A stretch of DNA of 64,000 nucleotides, taken from the NCBI GenBank assembly GCA_023101885.1, contig JALPQD010000401.1, positions 124,001 through 188,000 of the forward strand. The letters run 5' to 3'. Source of the stretch: Typhlomys cinereus. Its lineage: Eukaryota > Chordata > Mammalia > Rodentia > Platacanthomyidae. Shown piece after piece: positions 33,831-44,091 of the stretch (position 1 is its first letter; every line of letters starts with the position of its first letter). A program made the translations under genes and the position numbers. The notes below the pieces were generated by a model. That model worked only from the letters and a program-made list of their open reading frames with translations, made no database searches and had not been told where the DNA came from.

Positions 33831-36384
33831 CAGTGTACTCCCGGGAGGGTAGACAGGGCGTGGGAGAACTTGGTGGGCATGAAAGAGACATACTTCTGGT
33901 TTGGGCGCGAATGTGGTGGCTACATTTCTTGCAAAACACGTAGTGTCAGCTCTGAATCTCTGATTTTTATTGTGCGTGAAGCTACCTAAACAGTGATCTT
34001 GTAAACAAGATCAAAGCCAGACATGCTCAAGCGTGTGGAGTTGAATGGGGACAAATTCATAATCTTCAGGCTTCTTCGAATCCATCTTTGGTCATGATGA
34101 AGTTCCATTTGGTCATGTGGTCTCTACTGAGCCAATGCCCTAGTCTTTAAAACAACCTTTACTACTGGTGTTCCAGAAGGGTTGCTGTAAATAGATTCTT
34201 GCCTTTGCAATGATTGCATGTATGATGTACCAAGCTATGCTGAAAGAATAAAGAGTCAATGGCATGACAACAAGAATATTCCTTTCAAATAGTTCATCAA
34301 TTTCCAAATACCAAAAATCCCAATTTAAGCTCTTAGACCTCAAGTACTTCAGGGGGAAGGAGCCCCCTGGAATGTCACTAAAATGATAAGTTCCTTTTAA
34401 ATGTTTCTGTATCCTGCATGTTCCAGATAGGTGAAAAGAGTTGAATTCCTATTTCTTCAAATGTAGGACATGAAGGTTACGCATATAATTTTAGAATACC
34501 ACTAATAGCATTGGGCAGATGTAAAAATAGTGTTAATAACTCCTTTGGTGAAAATATTAATTATGTGCCTCTGCACCATTTTTTACCTCAGCTTTGGAAG
34601 GAAATGGAAGAATTCGCTTTTCTTAGCCCTTTATTTATCTTTGGTTTATTTGTATTTTTTTAACATATGAAAACATTAAACCTCCCGACATGTTGGCACT
34701 TGTGAGAGGAAAAGTCAAGAGCCAAGAGGAAAATGCTTTTAATGTTAAAGACTGAAAATTTGGTTTAGTCTTGGATGCCATTGGAGTGAATAATGGGAAA
34801 CGACCCTGTACTTCAAAAGAAATGTGACCACATGGTCTTACCATTCAGCATGTAATGCTGCTGCGAATTTCCAGCCAGACCCCAAACTTTCCCTTTCCCC
34901 ACTTCTGTCATCATACAAGAACGAAAAGAATCCAAAACCCTTTCTCTGTTCCTCTAGCACTGAACAAACTTTCTTTTTTGGGGGAGGGCAACAGAGGGGA
35001 CGAGGAGGGGGGGAGAAGGCTGATTTTGTAAAAAGAGACAAAAACCTGAAAAAGCATTCAGATCCACAAGGCTAATTATTGCAACTCCAAAGTTTATTAC
35101 TTTTAAATATTAACTGCTTAAAATGATTCATTCCAAGATCAAAATGATTAATCCTTCTCAGTGGTTATAAATGTCAGCGGCAGGATTAAAGGATTTAGAT
35201 GGTCATGTTTACTCAACCTTAAATTTCTGTGCTAAAGACACAAGTTAAATGGCTTCAGTTTATCATTGTCTCATGTTAATGTTTTTCTCTGAAGGGCCTC
35301 TTTCAGCCTCCCCTCACTGATTGTTAACTCATGTTGGCTAAGTAGGCAAGTGCTTCTTTCAGGCTTTGCGGCCAAGCGGCTTTGTAGATTACCTTACCAG
35401 AAGGTGTGAGCAGATAGATGTAGCTTAGAGGCCTCCTCGGGACACAGTGGGGGTAATCCTTTCCCCTGCCTCGGCCTTTATTGGTCTGATGTCTCAAGCC
35501 CCCAGCTTACTGCTAAACTTGTATCCCGTTCCTTGCCAAGTTGCCAATTCCGGATCCACATGGCGAATCTCTGCAGTGCGGCTTCAGTCACAATTATTAA
35601 ACACCTGCTGCTTCAGGCCAAACCATTTGAGTATTTATACCAATAGCTCGTGCAGGATGACTATCAAGATACCAACAGACACTGACTGGTAGGTCTATTA
35701 TCATCTCAGGGTCTTGGATTGCTCCAGAGACATAATTAGAAAGTAAAAAAGAAGCAGATTCATTTTCAGAATGCCTTTTGATAAAAGAAACATTTTGAAA
35801 TTATCCCTCTAATTGCAGATGGCTGCTAAAATCAGGATTTTTTTTCTGTTGCGTGTGTGTGGCTGAGCGTATAAATCCTTCATGAGGATTAAGATGCTCT
35901 TTCTTTGCAAGTCTGTAGACTCACCATCTGAGATTTCTTCTTTGGGCACCAAACCTTCCATTCAATATCCCAGAAGTTCTTCTTACCCTGGGGACCTCAA
36001 GCAGTTTATCTTGCAGAAAATGCATGGCATCTAGGGACTTACATTCTAATCCTATTTCTTTGCTTGTGAGCATGCCTGAGATTGTCCCTTCTGACCTACT
36101 TCATTGCCTTTACGTGGTCACTCTCACTTCGAATGTCCATGGACAGAGGGACCCTTCCAGATCACTCCATATGATGGGTGAGGGGGGCTGAAGAGGCTCC
36201 TGTCAAGAACACGAGTGTTTTGGGTAAAAGATGAGATGCACAGAGGTTACTGTCAACAGGTCTCCCAGGGAGCAGCAGAAGAATGGGTTGGCTTTCCTCA
36301 CCTCTCACAAGGGAAGATAGAATGTTCCTGAGTAAAAGCCAATGAAAGAGCAAATTTGCATGGTTAATCTTCATTCACAACTTT
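33831..36384. other. Repeat-poor intron
   Basis: No gene. 35060-35300 is an AT-rich stretch with homeodomain-type sites and no repeat signature, a candidate conserved non-coding element. Confidence 0.4.
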
Positions 36385-36595
36385 AAGATTGCCTAGGAGA
36401 GACCAGTGCTCTGACTTAGTTTGCAAAGATTCTTCATGTGCAAGCCTGACTACCTGAATTCGATCCCTAGAACCCAAAAAAGGAAGGAGAGAACCGACTC
36501 CTGAAGGTGGTCTTCTAACCTGCACATCTGCGAACATGCAAACACACTCAATAAAAATAAGCAAATACATGCAGACATAATTTAAAAACAAAACC
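36385..36595 (+). mobile_element. B3-type SINE
   Basis: gcctgactacctgaattcga tccctagaac, gaaggagagaaccgactcct, CA-poor tail with AATAAAAATAAG. Confidence 0.75.
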
Positions 36596-36599
36596 TAGG

Positions 36600-36692
36600 G
36601 GGCTGTGGAGATATTATAGTAAGACTGGAGCTACAAAGGGCAGAACACCTGCTGAGCCCGTGAGAGGTGCTAGGTTCTATCCCCAATATGGA
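36600..36692 (+). mobile_element. Degraded ID-like SINE
   Basis: ggggctgtggagatattata and taggttctatccccaatatg, then an A-rich tail. Confidence 0.5.
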
Positions 36693-36717
36693 GGAAAAAA
36701 GAAAAGGAAAAGAAATT

Positions 36718-36776
36718 TCTATTGTATTGTATTGTATTGTATTGTATTGTATTGTACTGTAGTGTACTGTATTGTT
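36718..36776 (+). repeat. (ATTGT)n microsatellite
   Basis: Pentanucleotide run with a few point changes, probably grown from the SINE A-rich tail. Confidence 0.95.
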
Positions 36777-37439
36777 CAAGGTGAGGTAGGCTATTCAATT
36801 GGTGGCAAATTTAATGCAAAATGTGGAAGAGTTGAGCTGTTCTGTATATGTGCAGCAGGAAATAGAAATACCTGTGTTTTAATTACTATTACTGTGATAT
36901 CTTCTCATGTTTTGAAGATGCAGGGGAAAGAGAGAATTCTCCTTAGAGATGGATATGCTGACTCTACCAGCACCTCCATATGTAGGTGCTGGAAATATTT
37001 GTAGTTTGCTCCCTGTGTGCCTGAGGACATATAATGTACTTGACCCTCAGAATAACCAAGTGGGATACTAGACAGCAGTGCTCAATTGTTTTATGCCTAT
37101 GTATTAATGCTGATTCAGTTCTCCATTTTCCAGATTTAAATTCAGGGTCTGACTATAAAACTCAGGCATTTATTCTGTTTTGAAACAATTCTGGGTATGA
37201 TAAAGGGAAAGAGAAATATTGAAATGAAGGGAAAACATGTCTTACACATTGTGTTTTATGACAAAAAATTAACTATTTTTGACTCACAGCCCCTTCTAAA
37301 TGAACCCTTCTAAGTTATACATACTTCCTCGTTTTTAGTCACACTTATAACATGAACACTTACATAATCTGTTGTTCTCTCTTCTTTAGATTCCAAAAGG
37401 GTCATACTACATATACTATCATACAACTCATACTCTTAA
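36777..37439. other. Non-coding sequence, no feature seen
   Basis: Unremarkable. Confidence 0.4.
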
Positions 37440-37685
37440 CTTAAATATATGCATGTCTACATGTGGCCTTCATCCTAATCTATACATGTAAGTCCTGCTA
37501 GTCACATAGTGTTCCATAGCATGTTTCTATCACTCATCTAGCTATTCCCTCTTTGATAAACTTTGGATTATTTAAACTTTTTGCAACAGTACTGTGGAAA
37601 GCATTTCTTGTTCATGAACATTTAAGATCAAGCACCTGTTTGAATAGCATGTTATTCTCATGGCAAATAATCTGAATTTAGGAAT
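37440..37685 (-). mobile_element. Ancient L1 fragment, antisense
   Basis: tagtgttccatagcatgttt, catctagctattccctcttt and gaaagcatttcttgttcatg follow the antisense of an L1 3' end. Confidence 0.5.
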
Positions 37686-37697
37686 ATTTGTAATTTT

Positions 37698-37967
37698 GGG
37701 CTGGAAAGATGGCTCAGGGGTTAAGCCCCTATTTCTATAGTAGAAGGCCCTGAGTTTGGATAAAAATGCCAGATAGAAAAGGTGGTGGCCTATACGTTTG
37801 GTCCTGGAAGACAGAGCCTGGGAAACTCCAAAGCAAAGCAAAGAGGAAATACCACAATCCACTGGTGATTCCCCAAGTCATTCTTGGGCCTCCACAGACA
37901 TAGACAATGTTCTCTAATACACATAACATGAACACACTTGCACACATGTAAAAATTAAAAAAAGAAC
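37698..37967 (+). mobile_element. B2-like SINE (older subfamily) with 12-bp TSD
   Basis: gggctggaaagatggctcag, ggttaagcccc, aaaatgccagatag, tggtcctggaagacagagcc, gtcattcttgggcctccaca. TSD atttgtaatttt is at 37686-37697 and 37968-37979. Confidence 0.88.
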
Positions 37968-38184
37968 ATTTGTAATTTTATTGGAAAAAAGTATTTTATA
38001 AGGATTATAATCAAAGCAGCATAATAGAAGACAAAAAAAAAAAAAAGACTTAAATACTACTCACGACAAGCCCACAGAACCAAATACTTTAAGAAAAGAT
38101 GACTTTAGTTTGCTCTTGAAATTCATTACTGATGACCAGTATTAGGAATATCATTGCAAACTTTTGGCCCTGCTTCTAAGTAGT

Positions 38185-38870
38185 ACACTGGAGAACTAAT
38201 TGGACATAGCAAGTGCTAGTGAGAACATGGATTTGAGATCCTCGAATACCAATGGTGGGAACAAAGGAGAGCTTCTACTGTGGAGAGGATTTGGCATCCT
38301 TCAAAACATCAAGCATAGAGCTAATGTAGGCTCTGTAATTCCTCTCCTAGGTAGATATATTAAGGAGAAATGAAGACATACATACACACAAAGCCTTGTA
38401 CACAAATATTCCCAGAAACATTTTTGGAGTAGCCCAAAGGAGAAATAACTGAAATGTCCATCAACTAATGAATGGGTACATAAAAGATGGAACATTCATA
38501 AACCATAATATTATTCAGCTACAGGAATAAATTACAAAGACATACTAACGCATGTTTGAATTTTGAAAACATTGCGTTCAGTGAAACAGGCCAATCACAC
38601 TAGATCACATATTGTAGGATCATTTTCTCTGAAATGTCCAAAATCAGCAAATGTATACAGATTTAAGCATATTAGTGAGTCGTTGCCCTTGGCTAGGAGA
38701 AGGAGGAAGCAGGAGAGAATGGCAGATAGCTGGTAATTAGATTTTTTGAGGGTAATAAACATGGTCTAAAGTTGATTATGGCCTAGTTGTATAACTCTGT
38801 GAATATCCTAAAAACCATTGAGTTTCAGAGTGTATAGTATATGGTTTGAGAGTTAGATCTCACAGAAGCT
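38185..38870 (+). mobile_element. Ancient mammalian L1 3' end
   Basis: gaaatgtccatcaactaatg, taatattattcagctacagg, gggtaataaacatggtctaa and aatatcctaaaaaccattga follow the L1 ORF2 end and 3' UTR of old L1 subfamilies. Confidence 0.7.
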
Positions 38871-38885
38871 GACTTATACGAAGAG

Positions 38886-39165
38886 AGGGTTGAGGATTGT
38901 AGCCCAGGTAGTAGATGATTTGCCTAGAATGCATGTAGCCTTCTATTTATTGAGTGTTGGGTTCCATAGCCCATAGCAAATAAAAACAGGTATGATGTTC
39001 CACACTTGTAATCCCAGCACTCTGGAGAGAAGGTAGGACAGGAGGCTCAAAATTCAAGGTCATTCTGAGATCATTTCCAAACTCATATGGTGAGGTTGAG
39101 TCCAGCCTGGGCTACATGGGACACTGTCTCAAAACAACCAACAATAAGAGTAACAAAAAAGAAAG
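38886..39165 (+). mobile_element. ID plus B1 composite SINE (B4-like)
   Basis: ID-like gttgaggattgtagcccagg (38890) is followed without a gap by B1 cacttgtaatcccagcactc and agtccagcctgggctacatg. Confidence 0.7.
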
Positions 39166-39168
39166 AAC

Positions 39169-39170
<2 letters not shown>

Positions 39171-39207
<37 letters not shown>
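39171..39207 (+). repeat. (GA)n microsatellite
   Basis: Pure GA run in the tail of the preceding SINE. Confidence 0.95.
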
Positions 39208-39212
<5 letters not shown>

Positions 39213-40364
39213 TTGTCACCCTGTGTATTATGTAGTATTTTCAAAGGTGGCCCTTAGAAAAAGACCCTTACTGATCCTAGTGGATTGTAGATACAATGTA
39301 AGAAACAGGTCATATATAGGATCCATTTTTTCTGATCCCTTTCATTTATTAGGGAGATAACTGCTATGTGCCAACACCATTTGAGGCATGTTCTTACACC
39401 ACCCTGACTTTTTTTTTTATCACATATGCTAACTCATTTTTTTAAAAAATGAACTTTTCAAAAGTGACATGACCTGCCATGGTTGTGTTTGTTCAATTTT
39501 TCTTTTATAGATTTTTTTTCAGTTTATGACTGTCATAAAACAAAAATGCCCAGTCTAATCCAAGCTAGCCTTGCATTTTAATCACAGTGCATTCTGCCCT
39601 CAGGTATACTTTGCTCTTGCTGCAATTTATTGTTTTGGTCCCTTTTCAAATTGTAATGGGAAATTCTTCTGTTGGATCTGATGATCAAGGTTACCAAAAT
39701 TCAAAGTGCAGGAAATAAATATTTAGTTGCAAGAAAGCATTCATATAAACACTGTGAAGGGCAAAAAAAGAAAAAGAGTTAAGCCAATGACATTAGAACT
39801 ATTCCAAAGAACATAGCAGTAATGAAATCTTTGTTTCTTAAGCTAAAACCAACTGTAAGCAAGACTTGAGAGTAGATGGCCAGAGCTACAAAGGTCCTTA
39901 AGTATCTCCTATGCCTTTGATTCTGGCTTTTCTACATTAGCCCCGACATTTCCCTGGACAAAGCCAGCCCAGTACAACCCTCCTACTTCTTCCATCCTTC
40001 ACCAGCTGTCTCTTCTCCAAATTAGAACCCTTCCACCTCTCCATCTTCTCCCTTATTCCTCCCAACTGCATATGTTTCCCTTAAGTAATCCTCTCTGACA
40101 AACTAGACTGTGGCAAAGGGTCTGATAGATCTGCTGTTGTGGTTAGTTCTTCCTCCTGCATGAAAGTGAAGGAGCCTACAGCCAAAAAGTCCCTAACCAA
40201 ACAGAAGAATTAACAGCAAGAGAATTTGAAGCATGGAGGCAGTGTGCATGGGGGAGGGGGGAAGTTGAGGTATTTTTCAATGAAGGCAATTACTTAAGCA
40301 AAAGTCAACTTTGGTAGTGATGTATCTATTTGAAGATGATTTTAAAATGAATTTCTACCATCTA

Positions 40365-40366
<2 letters not shown>
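39208..40366. other. Non-coding sequence, no feature seen
   Basis: Unremarkable intron. Confidence 0.4.
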
Positions 40367-40421
<55 letters not shown>

Positions 40422-40422
40422 T
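40367..40422 (+). repeat. (TA)n(CA)n compound microsatellite
   Basis: Pure TA run followed by a short CA run. Confidence 0.95.
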
Positions 40423-40544
40423 GCACATACACACTGCAATGATTATTATGTCTGCCAGAGTATTTTAAGGCATTTTTCACATTTACATAATCTCTGTCTT
40501 TCTGTCTCTCTCTGTCTCTCTGTCACTCTCTCTCTCCCCCCCCC

Positions 40545-40618
40545 CTTCTGATTGGCATCATACCCAGCAATTTGCATATGCTACACAAGTGCTATACCAG
40601 TAAGCATACCCCTCGCTT
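40545..40618 (-). mobile_element. Old ID element
   Basis: catacccagcaatttgcata, cacaagtgctataccagtaa is the reverse complement of a degraded ID body. An L1 3' end is inserted beside it. Confidence 0.55.
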
Positions 40619-40634
40619 AGAAGTCATCTCTTTG

Positions 40635-40784
40635 TGGGGGGGAGGGGCACTGGGAGAAAGGGAGGGAGGGGGGAAAGGAAGGCGCAAAGGGGGGAGGGAA
40701 CAGGGAGGTCCAGGGAGGGGTGGAGGGAGGGAGGGGACAGGGGTTCCTATTACGTTTGTATGAAAATAAAAATAATAAAAAAAA
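40635..40784 (+). mobile_element. Short L1 3' end with perfect 16-bp TSD
   Basis: Only the last 150 bp: ggggcactgggagaaaggga, G-rich tract, gttcctattacgtttgtatg and an A-rich tail. TSD agaagtcatctctttg is at 40619-40634 and 40785-40800. Confidence 0.88.
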
Positions 40785-41029
40785 AGAAGTCATCTCTTTG
40801 GCTAAGTCATGAGAGCCCTGAAATACAAAGAGAGAGTCCTAAAACATGAACAGAAAGAAAGAGAGAGAGAGAGAGAAAAAGAGAGAATATGAATAGAAAG
40901 GTGATTGGAAAGGAGCTCGTGAGTGGTTTTCACCCAAATCTATCTGAGGCCAAATCACTACTGTTCCTTCCTCTGAAAACAAAAACAAACTGTCTTCAGT
41001 TCAGTAATGAAACCTAACAGGGATTCCGG

Positions 41030-41250
41030 CTGTTGTGTCTGCCTTCTAGTTTGAGTTTTACAGCTAGCCCTGAGGCCTGGAGTCCTCGGCCATTGGCCGC
41101 CCGGAGCAGCTGGTCAGCCCCTGTGCCACCGCAGTTGACAAGGGAAGGCCTTGGACTTTTAGCTGTGGCCAGGCCTGGCTGGGGACCTGGAGACGAGCGC
41201 AGGCTGTGCTTTTCTGTTCTCATTTGCCTTACAGATTTATAACAAGATGG
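41030..41250. other. GC-rich intronic patch
   Basis: Contains cggccattggccgcccgg, which has a CCAAT-type box and CpGs. No repeat and no clear splice-bounded ORF. Confidence 0.35.
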
Positions 41251-42747
41251 CAGCTGGGCAAAAAGTTAGTATTATAACTACATTTTTAGTTGTAGTTGAA
41301 GTAAGAAGAGAACTCTTATTCTGGAATGAGGATGTCTCCACAAATAGGAGAGAGCCAAAGCGGATATTATCTTTCGTTTTTTCTTCTTTCTAAGAAATTA
41401 TTTTGTATCCTAATTGGAAGAGTCTTATGTTCCACAGGAATATTTAAATGTCTCAGAGCTCTCGCCCCATTTTACTTACACGTGGCTGTAAATAACAGCA
41501 AGCACGGCCTTCCACAGCAATACCATTAATTCTCCACAAGGATATTGACCTTGTTTGGACTGAAGTATCCACATTAACTCTTCAAAAATCCTGACAGTAC
41601 CATCTTCTCAGTGAGCTTGCCTGCACACTGTTCAGAAGAAAAGCAGAATTTCTATTTCTCTCCTCTTTTTGCCTTTTTTTTGACATGTTTTTTTCAGTTC
41701 CAGTGCTTACTTACATCTCTCCGATAAGCAGTGTTTGATTTGCAGCTAACTGTAGCAACCAATTTTCATTATTTATGAGTGTCATTGTCAAAATCTATTT
41801 GGAAGTCTGACTGAGGGAAAGCTGATTCCAACTTCTGATAGGCCCACAGTAATCAAGCAATTAACCACAGGAGTTAAAATGTGCCTGGCCCGAAGGGGGC
41901 TGATATCTGTCCAACCAGCTATTTACTGCATTGTATGCTATGTTTGATTTATTTCCCAGAAGATTCAACATGTCATTTTGTGACACCTAATTTATAATAC
42001 CCTCTCTTAAAAAATATAATGTAAGCTTCTCATTCCACAAAAATGAACTTTAAAATATTCAAGGACTTAAAAGGTAGAAGTAGGAAAATTAAAACTATGA
42101 GTAACACAAGTACTTAGCATTTGTTGTAGGTTTAGTGAAGTTATCATAAGATCAGTCTTTCCAGACTATTTCCTTCGCATGGATTTGATTCTGGTGGACA
42201 TCTAACAGCAAGGTTTTACATGGGGACAAGAGATAAGAACTGGAAGGTCCACATCCCCACAGGCAAACATTCTTCTTACTCCTCCTACACAGAGTGTCAT
42301 AAACCACACGTGAAATCTCAAAAATAAATATGGGATGGGAAAAGTCATGAATCATAGCAGTCATTTTAGAGTGTCACCTAATTTAAACACTTTCGCTTTA
42401 AGTTATTGCAGTGTCACGAGTTTTATTATGCTCAATTTATTAGTAAAGGCCTGCAGAGTTCACAGCCATTTATTTTTCAGCAAACCTGGATCTTCTCATT
42501 AATTTTTAAGCACATATCACTCCCACTTTATTTTCAGACTGCACTTTCTTAGCAAAAAAAAAATAAAAATAAAAAATAAAAAAACAAAAAAACAGATTTA
42601 TTCTGATCAATATAGATGCTTCTAGGTATTCATTAAAGCCCAGAGTCTAGAATGTCACAGATGTTCAAAGCATGCTGTCATTTTTCAGGTTGTTATACTT
42701 TAGTATTCACACCCACACCCACATGCATACACATATTCATATCTTCA

Positions 42748-42750
<3 letters not shown>
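41251..42750. other. AT-rich, repeat-poor intron
   Basis: No gene. An A-rich run lies at 42555-42593. 41690-42000 could be conserved non-coding sequence but nothing decisive is visible. Confidence 0.4.

Positions 42751-42780
<30 letters not shown>
42751..42780 (+). repeat. (AC)15 microsatellite
   Basis: Pure run directly left of the DNA-transposon-like element. Confidence 0.95.
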
Positions 42781-42782
<2 letters not shown>

Positions 42783-43205
42783 TCATAGTTAGGCACAGGT
42801 GTCAACTTGACAGTTGAGGGTTTGAACTCTGGGCTCAAACATTTGCAGAGGATCAGTGGTTGAGTTAATCCCACAGCAAACCTGCAGGAGATTGTCTAGC
42901 TGATGGGGAAGGCCCAGCCCATGGTGGGTGGGACTAGGTTCTAGAATAAATCACGGAGAGCTAGTTGAGAGAGGTGGCATCTTTGTGTACACTTGGGCAG
43001 AAATGCTGGTGTAGCAAGTAAGGATCATCCCTCTCTCAACCATTATGTAGAGATGGCATGGCCGATTCCCTTGACCCTGATTTAGCGTGAGCTCTCCTGT
43101 CAAGCTGGACTGAGAACTGTAACTGGACAATCATAAGAGAAAATCAACCTCTTGTTCCCTTAAGTCATTTGATGGTGATTTATCAGCAACTATGCAGACT
43201 AACTG

Positions 43206-43207
<2 letters not shown>
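42781..43207 (+). mobile_element. URR1/hAT-like DNA transposon inserted in a CA repeat
   Basis: The ends are imperfect inverted repeats (TGTCATAGTTAG at 42781; the reverse complement of the right end reads TGTATCAGTTAG). The body includes ggtgtcaacttgacagttga and agctctcctgtcaagctgga. No transposase ORF. Confidence 0.6.

Positions 43208-43248
<41 letters not shown>
43208..43248 (+). repeat. (CA)n microsatellite
   Basis: Pure run directly right of the same element. Confidence 0.95.
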
Positions 43249-43252
<4 letters not shown>

Positions 43253-43812
43253 CGCACGCACACACGCAATTTATATTGGTTGCTGAGTTAGCATGGGACT
43301 ATATAATAAAAAGGTCCAGATTCCTGTGTGGACTTGAGTGACTTACTGTTGATGCAAACTTCTCACCCCTAAGAAGTACCATTTGGGTGGAGAAATAATG
43401 TAGTTTAGGAAGACCTAGGATGAAAGAAGTCATTCTGAACGTATCTATTCCCTCTCCCACACTTGAACAAAACCCTGCCATGGGAAGAAAAATCCCTCCC
43501 TTTGGGGAGTTTTTGTGTCCAGAGCCACTTGGCCTCTCTCTAGAGGTTCTCCCAGGGTTAAACAGTTGACCAAGGTCTCTGAGCCAGAGCTTGCAGACAA
43601 CCCGGCTGGACCCCCACCCCACCCACCACACACACACAGTTGCATTCACTTGACCACATGTCAGCCGAGGCTAGTGTAAACACCTGGTGCAGGAAGGCAT
43701 GAATGCTTGAGTGTTTATTTCAGGGAGACTTTCTTAAAAGAAAAAAAAAAAAAGCTAAAACTAACAGTAATCATATACTCACTAGTTGTTATCTTTTTCT
43801 CCCCCTAATTAG
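43249..43812 (+). other. Intron end upstream of exon B
   Basis: Unremarkable except an A-run at 43740-43753. The last 40 bases form a strong acceptor. Confidence 0.5.
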
Positions 43813-44091
43813 GACAGAATTTTACCCTAAGGCAGTTAGGAGTTTGTGAACCAGCAACTCGAAGAGGACTGGCATTTTGTGCGGAAATGGGGCTCCCTCA
43901 CAGAGGTTACTCTATCAGTGCAGGGTCAGATGCTGATACTGAAAACGAAGCAGTGATGTCCCCAGAGCATGCCATGAGACTTTGGGGCAGGGGGGTCAAA
44001 TCGGGCCGCAGCTCCTGCCTGTCAAGCCGGTCCAACTCAGCCCTCACCCTGACAGACACCGAGCACGAAAACAAGTCGGACAGTGAGACCG
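43813..44091 (+). CDS. Tenm3: Teneurin-3, second coding exon (residues 78-170 plus 1 nt)
   Basis: The acceptor tttttctccccctaattag ends at 43812 and the donor G/GTAAGTG starts at 44092. The exon is 279 nt, an exact multiple of three (phase 1 to phase 1), so skipping it would keep frame. Joined to exon A it reads [20 protein letters not shown], then [20 protein letters not shown], ending in HENKSDSET plus g. These are hallmark Ten_N sequences: the [11 protein letters not shown] acidic stretch, [13 protein letters not shown], and the Ser-rich [20 protein letters not shown]. It is cytoplasmic, and proline-rich and membrane-spanning parts follow in later exons that are not in the window. Met103 (ATG at 43887; G at -3 and G at +4) is an in-frame internal start with good context. 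From memory, mouse and human have Asn where this copy has Thr170; unverified. Confidence 0.95.

Larger units (their letters stand above)
16726..43812 (+). other. Tenm3: Tenm3 intron between coding exons A and B (27,087 nt)
   Basis: The intron is bounded by GT (16726) and AG (43812) in phase 1. It is filled with interspersed repeats listed separately, with repeat-poor stretches near both exons. I see no other exon of this gene inside it. It contains a CpG-enriched patch (18410-19150) and a smaller GC-rich patch (41030-41250). Confidence 0.9.
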
